NCBI GenBank assembly: GCA_021846005.1
Contig: JAJZIZ010000016.1
Location: forward strand, 1-14,633
DNA length: 14,633 nucleotides
Origin: Microcaldota archaeon
Lineage (GTDB): Archaea > Micrarchaeota > Micrarchaeia > Micrarchaeales > CABMGC01
Reading direction: 5' to 3'
Part shown: positions 6,105 through 13,547 of the stretch, piece after piece
How the letters are laid out: each line of letters starts with the position of its first letter
How positions within the stretch are numbered: position 1 is the first letter of the stretch
The notes under the pieces: generated by a model
Told to the model about the DNA's origin: nothing
The model's input: only the letters and a program-made list of their open reading frames with translations
Databases searched by the model: none
Position numbers and translations under genes: made by a program

Positions 6105-6794
6105 ATGGATTCTATACAGGAGTGGATAGCCGGAGAGATAGCGCTTTCCGACACTCCCGGAAGCACTATGAAGAAATGGAGGGAACTTTTCGGAATCTCA
6201 CAGGTAGAGCTTGCCAAGTATCTCAAGATATCCACCTCAACAATAAGCGACTACGAAGGCAACAGGAGAGCCAGTCCGGGAGTCGGCATTATACGCAGAT
6301 TCATAACCGCACTCATGGCAATAGACGCACAGAAGGGCGGCGAAGTAGCGAGAAATCTTCAGAAGTTCAGCAAGCCCAAAGAGGACAACTCATTCTTCTC
6401 GCTCAAGGATTTCACCACTCCGATAAGCGGTGTTGACTTTGCAAGGCTGATAGATGCCAAGATAGTGGCGAATCCGAGCTACCTCGATTCCATAAAGCTC
6501 TTCGGCTATACTCTTCTTGACAGCCTGCGAGTCATACTTGAGATATCTCCATCTGACTATCCTAGGCTTTTCGGCACCACAAGCGAGCGCGCATTCATAT
6601 TCGACCAGGTCAGCACCGGCAGATCACCAATGGTGGTTGTTAGAGTCGCGCCTATAAAGCCAAAACTTGTCGTAATACAGAATCTTGACCAGGTTGACAA
6701 GCTGGCCATAAAGATAGCCCAGATTGAACACATGCCTCTTCTTACAACGAAGTTGAACGCAGAAGAATTAAAGCTCAGGCTCAATAACATATAA
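6105..6794 (+). CDS. XRE-type HTH transcription regulator (COG1709-like)
   Basis: 229 residues. A helix-turn-helix of the Cro/CI (XRE) type lies at about 27-58: LFGISQVELAKYLKISTST, then ISDYEGNRRASPG, the second segment holding the rest of the recognition helix. The C-terminal part (about 95-229) has SLKDFTTPISGVDFARLID and later repeated strand-helix segments. This architecture, an HTH followed by a conserved 150-residue domain, matches the archaeal predicted regulator group COG1709. The ligand and targets are unknown. The start is supported by GTGA 4 bases upstream. Tandem CGTAATGCAA boxes upstream may be its operator. It converges with the KaiC-like gene (76 bases apart) and is probably monocistronic. 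Confidence 0.85.
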   Translation: MDSIQEWIAGEIALSDTPGSTMKKWRELFGISQVELAKYLKISTSTISDYEGNRRASPGVGIIRRFITALMAIDAQKGGEVARNLQKFSKPKEDNSFFSLKDFTTPISGVDFARLIDAKIVANPSYLDSIKLFGYTLLDSLRVILEISPSDYPRLFGTTSERAFIFDQVSTGRSPMVVVRVAPIKPKLVVIQNLDQVDKLAIKIAQIEHMPLLTTKLNAEELKLRLNNI

Positions 6795-6870
6795 TCTGGA
6801 TATTCATCGCTTACTGTACTGCCTTCCTGCGCATGCAGAAACAGATGTCGTATCTCCTGTATCGGCTTTT

Positions 6871-7605
6871 CTATTCTTTGTGAGGTATCAGCAGAAGGTT
6901 TATTCCGTCAGATGTTATTTCGTAAGGTACTGTCGAGAAGCTGTGCTGGGTTCCTCTCATCTTTATTATTTCTATGGATGGCACCCTGTTTTCCTCATTG
7001 CCTCCGCTCAGGTAAAGTATCACAATTCCATCGTATATAAAGAACTCCGGCTCAAAGACAAGCCTGCTTTTATCAGAGGTCTCTATCTCCATCGTCAGCA
7101 ATGCTGTTATTCCCTGCCTGCGAAGCATAGCCACAAGGCTTGTGGAAACTCCCCTATATTCAAATGGATCCTTGACGAACATTTTCATAATCGATATCGA
7201 GTCTATCGCAACCCTATGGGCTCCTGCTTCGACTATCATCTCCTCAATATCGGTTATTGTAGTGGTGAAAGCAAATATGTTGCCTTTTTTGTCTTTCTGT
7301 ATGAGTGAAGAGGCCTGGTCCATGCCTTTTATTACGAGCTTGCCTTCCGCCATGAGCCTGTCTATCTCAGTGAATCCTGGGAAGGCTTCTTTCATGTTTT
7401 CCACAAGAAGTTCTGTCTCTTCTTCAAGCGAAAACATTATGGAAGTTTCCCCTCCGAGGGCTCCCCTGTATAGGTATTCAAGGCAAAGGAGCGTCTTCCC
7501 TGTACCTGGGCCGCCAGCTATTACGAGCTGGTTTGACTTAGGTATGCCTCCATTCAGCATCTTGTCCAGGCCTGTTATCCCCGAGAGTATCTTGCTCCTT
7601 CCCAT
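6871..7605 (-). CDS. KaiC-like RecA-superfamily ATPase, single domain
   Basis: 244 residues, one KaiC domain. Walker A is GGPGTGKT (31-38), the catalytic glutamate region is FSLEEE (58-63), and Walker B is RVAIDS (131-136, Asp135). LVAMLRRQGITALLTME and the final IEIIKMRGTQHS are typical of archaeal KaiC-family (COG0467) ATPases. These bind ATP and form ring or filament assemblies, and many act in signalling, often to surface or motility systems; the role here is unknown. Cyanobacterial KaiC has two such domains, so this is not the clock protein. It has its own TATA box between 7628 and 7645 and may also receive transcripts from the membrane protein gene 49 bases upstream. Confidence 0.88.
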   Translation of the reverse strand: MGRSKILSGITGLDKMLNGGIPKSNQLVIAGGPGTGKTLLCLEYLYRGALGGETSIMFSLEEETELLVENMKEAFPGFTEIDRLMAEGKLVIKGMDQASSLIQKDKKGNIFAFTTTITDIEEMIVEAGAHRVAIDSISIMKMFVKDPFEYRGVSTSLVAMLRRQGITALLTMEIETSDKSRLVFEPEFFIYDGIVILYLSGGNEENRVPSIEIIKMRGTQHSFSTVPYEITSDGINLLLIPHKE

Positions 7606-7645
7606 CTGATCATCTACTCATAAGAGTGGAATATTTTTATAACCT
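7606..7645 (-). promoter_or_regulatory. Promoter of the KaiC-like gene
   Basis: On the minus strand AGGTTATAAAAATATTCC (complement of 7628-7645) is a good archaeal TATA box about 30 bases before the ATG at 7605, giving a very short 5' leader. GATGATC (complement of about 7609-7615) may be a weak ribosome-binding motif. Confidence 0.6.
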
Positions 7646-7654
7646 ATGCACGAT

Positions 7655-8458
7655 TTATGAAACTCCTTGCCGGCTGCGCATGCTTTTTCGTGTCAATCGG
7701 CGCCGCGCCTTCCTCCTATTCTTTTCCGCTGGCATTCTCTTCGCCGGCCTATGCCTTTTTGCATCTACGCCATCAATTTCCTCATATCTTTCGTGTATCG
7801 CGGCCTCCTTTTCCTCGGTGTCCTCTTTATCCTTGCCCTCAGAAATCACGCCCCAAACAATCATTATTATCCCTGCAAGTACCATCACCGCAGAGACACT
7901 GCCGTACAAGCCCATTCCTGAAGAGATGAACTGCTGCGTGTCATTCGTGAGACCGGCACTGGGCAGAACATACCCGAATGTGATGTTGGAAGGCAAGCTT
8001 CCCGGATTCGCATATATCATATAATATGTGCCGCTGCCAAGCACCTCAGCGCCGCTGTAATATTTAGGCGCAGGGAAGCCCTCCCCTGAAAGGCTGCTGT
8101 TGTATGGGAAAATGCCCTGCGAGCTGTTCTTTATCTCGATATAAAGTCCGTTGCCCGAATATTCCGATATTATATTCTTTGGAACATATCCCTTTTTCAG
8201 GTCTGGTACTATCCCTGAAAACGCATAACTGTCAACAAGATAGAAGTCCACTGGCACGTTGCCTGATGTGTATATCACATAGACTGCGTTTGTCTTGTTA
8301 AGTGTTATTGGGGAATATACCAGGCTGTTTGGCGCCACGATAAGGCTCTGCCGCGTCAGAGTGCCTGCCTTTGTTCCTATCTGCGACGAGTAGGAGAATG
8401 CGACCAGTGCCCCTGCAACCATCAGTACGACGCCTATCAAAACGAATCTCTTATCCAT
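7655..8458 (-). CDS. Two-TM membrane protein with extracellular domain and basic tail
   Basis: 267 residues from ATG 8458; an in-frame TTG at 8476 would add six residues (MQRNVG). An N-terminal membrane helix (about 5-24) is followed by an extracellular domain of about 155 residues with five N-x-S/T sequons (NKT, two NSS, NIT, NDT) and much Tyr, Ser and Gly. A second helix (about 186-205) leads to a 61-residue cytoplasmic tail, acidic at first and then strongly basic (KNRRKARRRLTRK). The extracellular domain is beta-rich and unassigned. Topology suggests a glycosylated surface protein that may contact nucleic acid or an acidic partner inside the cell; that is inference. It lies 49 bases upstream of the KaiC-like gene on the same strand. 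Confidence 0.75.
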   Translation of the reverse strand: MDKRFVLIGVVLMVAGALVAFSYSSQIGTKAGTLTRQSLIVAPNSLVYSPITLNKTNAVYVIYTSGNVPVDFYLVDSYAFSGIVPDLKKGYVPKNIISEYSGNGLYIEIKNSSQGIFPYNSSLSGEGFPAPKYYSGAEVLGSGTYYMIYANPGSLPSNITFGYVLPSAGLTNDTQQFISSGMGLYGSVSAVMVLAGIIMIVWGVISEGKDKEDTEEKEAAIHERYEEIDGVDAKRHRPAKRMPAEKNRRKARRRLTRKSMRSRQGVS

Positions 8459-8571
8459 TCCCACATTCCTTTGCAACTATCTGATTAATAGAAAAAGAAA
8501 CCATAATAAGCTTAACTTGAGAACTAGATGCAAGCAGGCCTTTACGGCAGCTGCTGAAGTTGTCAAGAGCA

Positions 8572-9699
8572 ATGGATTACGCCCAGATCAGGAAAAAAGC
8601 GTTGGAATATTTCGGATCTCTCAGCAAGAAGGATCAGCTTACTGTCTATGCTTGCATAGTAGGCGCAGCCGCGCTTTTTGCCCTCATAGGGTATCTGCTA
8701 AGCCTGCATTCCTCCAACGGCATCGCAGCCTGCAATTCCATACTTCTCATCCAGAATAAGAACGCGTGTTTCTACAGGCTTGCTTATTCCTCAAAGAATT
8801 TTTCCATATGCGGCAACATCAATGGCAACGCATCATATCTCTGCTATTCCAGCATAGCTTCCCTCACCTCAAACCCACGGGCATGCTCTGGCATAAGCAA
8901 TCCGCAGTCAAGGTATACCTGTACGCTGGAAAGCTCAAACTCATCCCTTTCAATTCCACTGTGCGATATACTAAACGGAACCGGAAGGTACAACTGCATA
9001 GATACGCTGGCAACGGAATCCGACAACATATCCGCATGCAGGCAGATATCCAATACGGCATATTCGGATGCCTGCTCTTCGGCTATCCTATTCGGCAATG
9101 CGGTATCCCGCATAAATGCGTCATATTGTTCAGGAGTTTCGGAAAGCTCCAACTCGAGCATGGTTTCAAGAATAATGCTGCTTTCTGAAAACATGAAAGG
9201 CAATTCCAACGCATCCATACTGATTCCTAAGATATCTCCCATCTCCTATCTCGAGTCAGCATCAAGCAATTATACTGCACGGGACTTCTGCTACCTTGCA
9301 GTCACCAGCCTTTCCGGCAACGACCTCGGCTGCAGCATGATCTCAAGCCCTTCCCTGTACAACATATGCACATCTTACGGCTACAATACAACCGCAGCGC
9401 ACAATTCTTCCGGAACATCCGGTCATTTGAACATCTCCGCTTCGCAGCTTTCAAGCCAGCTATGCGCGGGATACAACGGCACAAGCCTGCAATCCTGCAA
9501 CGCACTTGCCGTAATAAGCAGTGCAATTGCCGAAAGGAATGCGAGCGCCTGCGCCACAATAAATTCGACCAACGCGGGATACCAGTGCTACGCATCGCTT
9601 GCCAAAGCATACAACGACACAGCATACTGCGGCTACATAACGAATTCGACCTATAACCAGGCGTGCGTAGACAATATATATTATAATGCCACAAATTAG
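8572..9699 (+). CDS. Membrane-anchored cysteine-repeat surface glycoprotein
   Basis: 375 residues from ATG 8572; a TTG at 8560 would add four. A short cytoplasmic N-terminus is followed by one signal-anchor helix (about 25-45), and the rest is probably outside the cell. It contains 21 cysteines, 20 of them after the helix, in a degenerate repeat of about 25 residues: C-x2-I-x(7-9)-C-x3-[LI]A-x(5-8)-C. Good copies end in SACATINSTNAGYQC and YCGYITNSTYNQAC. A cysteine-poor middle (about 195-235) separates two repeat blocks. There are 18 N-x-S/T sequons. The even number of outside cysteines fits a disulfide-bonded solenoid, which is inference. No family is recognised with certainty. It probably forms an operon with the DHH gene 8 bases downstream. 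Confidence 0.8.
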   Translation: MDYAQIRKKALEYFGSLSKKDQLTVYACIVGAAALFALIGYLLSLHSSNGIAACNSILLIQNKNACFYRLAYSSKNFSICGNINGNASYLCYSSIASLTSNPRACSGISNPQSRYTCTLESSNSSLSIPLCDILNGTGRYNCIDTLATESDNISACRQISNTAYSDACSSAILFGNAVSRINASYCSGVSESSNSSMVSRIMLLSENMKGNSNASILIPKISPISYLESASSNYTARDFCYLAVTSLSGNDLGCSMISSPSLYNICTSYGYNTTAAHNSSGTSGHLNISASQLSSQLCAGYNGTSLQSCNALAVISSAIAERNASACATINSTNAGYQCYASLAKAYNDTAYCGYITNSTYNQACVDNIYYNATN

Positions 9700-9707
9700 C
9701 ATAATAC

Positions 9708-11105
9708 ATGGAAGAGCTAGTCACGTGCATAAAGTACGGCGCAGGCAATATCTGCCTTGCGCTCTCGGCATCAGGCAACGGCGTGGCCGTAAGGGAAATG
9801 GAAGGAGCCGCGCACATTAAGGCAGGCTATATCCTGGACGATACCACCAATGCCGCAGAGGCCCCAGGAAGCCAGGGCCGCGAAGACCCTACCGAAAGCA
9901 TACTCTCTGCGGTAGAATCGCTTGCGGGAAGACTTATCCTAGGCACTCCTTATGCTACCGGCATTGCCGAGCTCGACGCAACAACCGAAAAGATGTGGCC
10001 GTCTTTCATGAAATCGGCATCGCTTCTCCTAAGGAAGCTTATCCTTGGCGTTCCTGTTATAATACGCTTCCATAACGATGCAGACGGCTCCAGCGGCGCT
10101 GTCGCACTGAGCAGGGCGGTACGCAATCTCTCGGAAAGGCTCGGCCTGAAGCCAAATCCAATATGGATAATGCACCGGAGCGTGATGTACACGGGCAGGG
10201 ATCTCGAATGGGATATGCTGGTGGCAAACAACTACGGCTCAATAGAGAAGCCTCTTCTTTTTATAATCGATTTCGGCACGTCGGAGAACAGCAATCAGGG
10301 CATAGACGCAGCGGCAGGCCATCTGGATGTAATCTGGTTGGATCATCACCCCATAGAGGAAGGCTTCAAGGGGAAATCGCTAGAGCATTACATAAACCCG
10401 TGGCAGTTCGGCAGCGGGTCCAATTATACTGCAGGTTATCTCGCGTGCGCCTTTTCCCATGTCTTTTCCGAGGTGGAAACCAAGGATATGGAAGGAGCGT
10501 CACTCATAGGCGACTGCAGCACCTTCGCACCACAGGCCAAATCTGGGGAGCAGGAGGCCGCGCTGCTCGATTTGCTCACAAGCGATCCGAAAGTCATATC
10601 CAAAGCAGACGGGAATCTTACTCCTTCCGAAATAGACGGCATACTATCCGACAGCAGCAGAAAAGAAGAGCTGTGCAACTATGCAAAGGTAAAACTGGAA
10701 GAGACATTGGATAAGGCATTTGTTCAGGCAAAGCATGTCAGGGCAGGAAAACACGAGATAATAGTTCTTGACTATGGGGAGATTCGGTCCGAGGACACCA
10801 GGTATCCCTTGCCGGGGAGATTCGCGTCAAAACTGCTCACCGAGGCAGACAAAAACGGCGGAAAACATTATCTTGCTATAGTCCATTACAACCAGTTCAT
10901 CTCCATGCGGGCAGCCGGAGAGGTCAGCGACGCGGTAAACATACCTGACATAATATACCAGATGAAGGAACTCTATCTATCTGGCATAGATTCCGGCGGC
11001 GGGCATAAGAATGCCGCAAGCATAAAGGTCAGTATCTACGGCGATAAAAAAGAAATCCTAAGATCAGTGATAGAGATGGCACGGGAAAGGCTGCAGAGTT
11101 CCTGA
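9708..11105 (+). CDS. RecJ-like DHH/DHHA1 phosphoesterase
   Basis: 465 residues. The DHH-family metal-binding motifs are in order: motif I RFHNDADGSSG (HNDADG at 122-127), motif II FIIDFG (Asp188), motif III WLDHHP (DHH at 212-214) and motif IV LIGDCSTF (Asp269). The DHHA1 nucleic acid-binding motif SGGGHKNAAS comes near the C-terminus (GGGH at 430-433). This is the layout of archaeal RecJ-like proteins, including the GINS-associated nuclease, which degrade single-stranded DNA or RNA or short oligonucleotides with Mn2+ or Mg2+. The N-terminal 100 residues are not recognised. Substrate and direction cannot be told; an oligoribonuclease role is possible. It lies 8 bases after the cysteine-repeat gene and ends in a perfect palindrome at its stop codon. 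Confidence 0.85.
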   Translation: MEELVTCIKYGAGNICLALSASGNGVAVREMEGAAHIKAGYILDDTTNAAEAPGSQGREDPTESILSAVESLAGRLILGTPYATGIAELDATTEKMWPSFMKSASLLLRKLILGVPVIIRFHNDADGSSGAVALSRAVRNLSERLGLKPNPIWIMHRSVMYTGRDLEWDMLVANNYGSIEKPLLFIIDFGTSENSNQGIDAAAGHLDVIWLDHHPIEEGFKGKSLEHYINPWQFGSGSNYTAGYLACAFSHVFSEVETKDMEGASLIGDCSTFAPQAKSGEQEAALLDLLTSDPKVISKADGNLTPSEIDGILSDSSRKEELCNYAKVKLEETLDKAFVQAKHVRAGKHEIIVLDYGEIRSEDTRYPLPGRFASKLLTEADKNGGKHYLAIVHYNQFISMRAAGEVSDAVNIPDIIYQMKELYLSGIDSGGGHKNAASIKVSIYGDKKEILRSVIEMARERLQSS

Positions 11106-11130
11106 AACTTTCAGGACGTCCAGGTTTTTT
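11100..11130 (+). terminator. Palindromic terminator at the DHH gene stop
   Basis: TCCTGAAA (11100-11107) and TTTCAGGA (11109-11116) form a perfect inverted repeat overlapping the TGA stop (11103-11105). CGTCCAGG and six T (11125-11130) follow. A second TCCTGAA at 11133-11139 could compete for the same TTCAGGA arm, giving two alternative hairpins on either side of the T-run. Confidence 0.6.
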
Positions 11131-11200
11131 CATCCTGAATTTCCGACTGCGGCTTCAGCAAAAGATATATTCTTAAATTATTCCGTTCAAATAAATAGCC

Positions 11201-11992
11201 ATGCACATAAACAGGAAGATCCTGCTTTACTCGTCTGCGATAGCGGCCGTTCTTCTGTATGGCACTATCGGCTCGTTGATTCTGGGCCAGTATGGCAATT
11301 TCAACGTGCCTATACACAACTCGATAAAGGCCCTCTACTTTACCATAACTACCATCTCGACTGTAGGGTATGGGGACATTGTGCCTGTGACGAACCTTGG
11401 CAGGATATTCACAATAGTATTAATAATTTCCGGTCTAACCATATTCCTTAGCGCGGTGACTGTCTTGTCAAGTGATTTTTTGAGCGAACGAGTCGAAAAA
11501 CTTTATTCCGGGTTGTCAAGGGTCGAAAAGAGGCATCTCAAGAACCACATAATTCTTGTGGGATACGGCCCTGCAAATACTATTATAGCAGAGAAGCTGA
11601 AGCTGCAGCGCAGGAATTTCATAATAATAACTTCCGACAAGTTGACTGCAGACTCTCTCCGCGATCGAAGCTTCACTGCTTATCTTGCCGACTATACTCA
11701 AAAAACAGAGATGGAGAAATTCAGGTTCCATCTTGCCAGCGACATAATACTTGACATAAACGAGAGCACAAAGGCAGTCTATGTCGTCCTGGTCATAAAG
11801 AAGCTTGCGCAGAAGACCAATCTCTCGGTCATAGCCTATAGCCAGGATGCGGCATCGCATTTCATGGATCTTGAGGTGGCGCATGTCATAAATCCCGTGA
11901 ATATTGCAGCTGACATGATGGTCGAGGCACTGGACAAGGACCAGGATTCAAGAAACGCGGGAAAGGCAGCCCCGCAGAAGAAGGGCAAGTAA
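11201..11992 (+). CDS. Two-TM potassium channel with RCK (TrkA-N) domain
   Basis: 263 residues. The order is membrane helix 1 (about 8-29), pore helix, selectivity filter TVGYGD (54-59), membrane helix 2 (about 68-90) and a cytoplasmic RCK/TrkA-N domain (about 114-240) beginning HIILVGYGPANTIIAEKL. It should form a tetrameric K+ channel gated by a ligand on the RCK ring. The usual third glycine of the GxGxxG dinucleotide loop is Asn126 here (GYGPAN). No TrkA-C domain follows; the tail is Lys-rich. A TATA-like TTAAATTA (about 11173-11181) about 25 bases before the ATG suggests a leaderless message. It is convergent with RFC-L, 24 bases apart. Confidence 0.93.
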   Translation: MHINRKILLYSSAIAAVLLYGTIGSLILGQYGNFNVPIHNSIKALYFTITTISTVGYGDIVPVTNLGRIFTIVLIISGLTIFLSAVTVLSSDFLSERVEKLYSGLSRVEKRHLKNHIILVGYGPANTIIAEKLKLQRRNFIIITSDKLTADSLRDRSFTAYLADYTQKTEMEKFRFHLASDIILDINESTKAVYVVLVIKKLAQKTNLSVIAYSQDAASHFMDLEVAHVINPVNIAADMMVEALDKDQDSRNAGKAAPQKKGK

Positions 11993-12016
11993 TTTCTATC
12001 CCTTTCTCTGCAAGAA

Positions 12017-13231
12017 TCAGGACGAAAGTATGAATTCCATCTCTTCAGGCTCAAGGCCGTATTCCATGCACGCTTTGGCAATCGCCTCGTCCTTGCCTAT
12101 TCTTTTTGTCGAGGCTGTCAATATCTGTTTTATAAGCGGGAAGTAGTCTTTTACAATCTTTTTCTTGCTTGTATGAAATCTATCGCCGAGCTTCTCCGAT
12201 ATCTCACTTGCGGTAGACCTGTCTTCCTTTGTGCTGCTCATGTGCCTTATTTTTGACGGGAAGCTGTACTGTTTCAGAAGCCTGACATATCCGTCATTAG
12301 AAACAGCGACTCCTGAAGACATCAATACGCTTGCATATCTCAAGTATCCCCAGTAGTTTGTTCTGCTTGCCTTTGCTGAAAACCTGCTTGCCTTTGCGAG
12401 ATTGTAGTAAGCTTCGCGCCTGCTTCCCTTGGATGAATACCTTACTGGTATGTTTTCGTCAACCCAGTTGAGCAGCATGTCCGTGTCAACTGCGCTTTTT
12501 ATCACAGCATTTCTGGAAATATCAAAATTAGCAGAAGTAAATATCTTGTCAAGGACTCCGAATATTTCCATCTTGGTATCGCGTATGCCTATATTCTCAA
12601 TGAGCTCTTTGCCGGCGCCAAGAAGCGCCTCAAGGTCATTTAGCGCACCTCTCACGTCTCCATTGGATCTTTTTGCAAGTATTTCGATGAGATCCTTGTC
12701 TATTCCAATGCCTTCTTTCTCTGATATCTTTTTAAGGAATGAGAACATTGCATCATGGCCTACTTTCTTGAACTCTATCCTTTCCACAGCTCCCCTGAGG
12801 AATCTTATGCTCGGATCCCAGTAATCCTCGGCTGTGAATATTACTGGCTGTTTCGTGCTTTTCAGGAATTTGTCGACTGCCCTCTCCACTCCGGTATCAT
12901 ACTTCTTGGAAAGTTCGTCTATCTCGTCCATTAGTATGACTGTCGTCTTTCCAAATAATCCTCTGCTGTTTCCAGCAGGTATTATTGTCTTGTTAAGCGT
13001 CTCAGCGTCCCTGTAATCGCTAGCCGTTGTTTCCAGGAGTTCAAAGCTGTTTCCATATGCAAGGGCACGCGCAGCAGACGTCTTTCCCGTTCCCGAAGGC
13101 CCTACTAATATTATCGGTTTCGTTCTTTCTCCCCTATGCACCTTTTCCGCGAAGGCCATGAGTGCGGAAACAGCGCTATCATTGCCTATTATCTGGCTAA
13201 GCGTCGCAGGCGCATATTTTTCCGAGAACAT
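12017..13231 (-). CDS. rfcL: Replication factor C large subunit (clamp loader)
   Basis: 404 residues from ATG 13231 (MFSEKYAPATLSQIIGN, the standard RFC N-terminus). An upstream alternative start adds 12 hydrophobic residues that overlap the promoter and is rejected. Walker A is GPSGTGKT (44-51), Walker B is VILMDEID (98-105) and the sensor 2 region is NGDVRGALNDLEAL (Arg194). The AAA+ core is followed by the RFC lid and collar helices. RFC-L with RFC-S loads the PCNA clamp onto DNA. The sensor 1 position, usually Asn in TAND, is Glu135 (FTAEDYWDP). The C-terminus ends EEMEFILSS with no evident PCNA-binding QxxLxxFF box, and the protein is shorter than typical archaeal RFC-L. It is divergent from tRNA-Glu with a 52-base shared region. 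Confidence 0.94.
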   Translation of the reverse strand: MFSEKYAPATLSQIIGNDSAVSALMAFAEKVHRGERTKPIILVGPSGTGKTSAARALAYGNSFELLETTASDYRDAETLNKTIIPAGNSRGLFGKTTVILMDEIDELSKKYDTGVERAVDKFLKSTKQPVIFTAEDYWDPSIRFLRGAVERIEFKKVGHDAMFSFLKKISEKEGIGIDKDLIEILAKRSNGDVRGALNDLEALLGAGKELIENIGIRDTKMEIFGVLDKIFTSANFDISRNAVIKSAVDTDMLLNWVDENIPVRYSSKGSRREAYYNLAKASRFSAKASRTNYWGYLRYASVLMSSGVAVSNDGYVRLLKQYSFPSKIRHMSSTKEDRSTASEISEKLGDRFHTSKKKIVKDYFPLIKQILTASTKRIGKDEAIAKACMEYGLEPEEMEFILSS

Positions 13232-13283
13232 CAAACCACAATAACATATAAATATGGAAGCAATCAATAAATTGGTTACTACT
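13232..13283. promoter_or_regulatory. Shared promoter of rfcL (minus) and tRNA-Glu (plus)
   Basis: The 52-base region contains one strong, nearly symmetric AT element, ACATATAAATATGG (13244-13257). It is placed about 30 bases before the tRNA 5' end on the plus strand and about 20 bases before the rfcL ATG on the minus strand. Another AT stretch, AATAAATTGG (about 13265-13274), may instead serve rfcL. Either way the two genes share a very short control region. Confidence 0.5.
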
Positions 13284-13358
13284 GCTCCGATCGTCTAGCT
13301 CGGTCAAGGACGGAGCCCTCTCACGGCTCAAACTCGGGTTCAAATCCCGATCGGAGCA
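13284..13358 (+). tRNA. tRNA-Glu (anticodon CTC)
   Basis: 75 bases fold into a full cloverleaf. The acceptor stem is GCTCCGA (13284-13290) with TCGGAGC (13351-13357) and discriminator A at 13358. The D stem is GTCT/GGAC. The anticodon stem is GAGCC/GGCTC around loop CTCTCAC, with anticodon CTC at 13320-13322. The T stem is TCGGG/CCCGA with loop TTCAAAT. No intron is needed to fold it, and the 3' CCA is not encoded (AAG follows). It decodes GAG. Confidence 0.96.
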
Positions 13359-13485
13359 AGGAGTTCCCGGGGTTATATATAACTCGTTCAAAACCTCCGT
13401 TTGGGTTGCAAAATTCATCTTGCTATCTTATAACACATCACTCACAATCCATGCGAACAATGCAAATAACCGATGCAAAATTACA

Positions 13486-13547
13486 TAATTGTTATAAATG
13501 TTATAATGTAAATATGCTCGACATGAATTTTGTGGTGACTAAACGCA
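13486..13547 (+). promoter_or_regulatory. Promoter and Shine-Dalgarno of the APH-like gene
   Basis: AT-rich GTTATAAATGTTATAATG holds two copies of GTTATAA (13491-13497 and 13500-13506) and serves as the likely TATA region. GGTGA at 13534-13538 lies 9 bases before the ATG at 13548 and is the best Shine-Dalgarno match in the window. Confidence 0.55.

Noticed and set aside
7142..7609. Long plus-strand open frame across the KaiC-like gene
   Set aside because: It is a shadow of the minus-strand gene, which has intact Walker A and B motifs.
13232..13267. Upstream in-frame start for RFC-L adding 12 residues
   Set aside because: The RFC family N-terminus begins at MFSEKYAP, and the extension would overlap the shared TATA region with the tRNA.
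13361..13385. GAGTT/AACTC inverted repeat with TATATATA just after the tRNA
   Set aside because: The stem is only 5 bp with a long loop and no T-run. It is too weak to call a terminator or attachment site.
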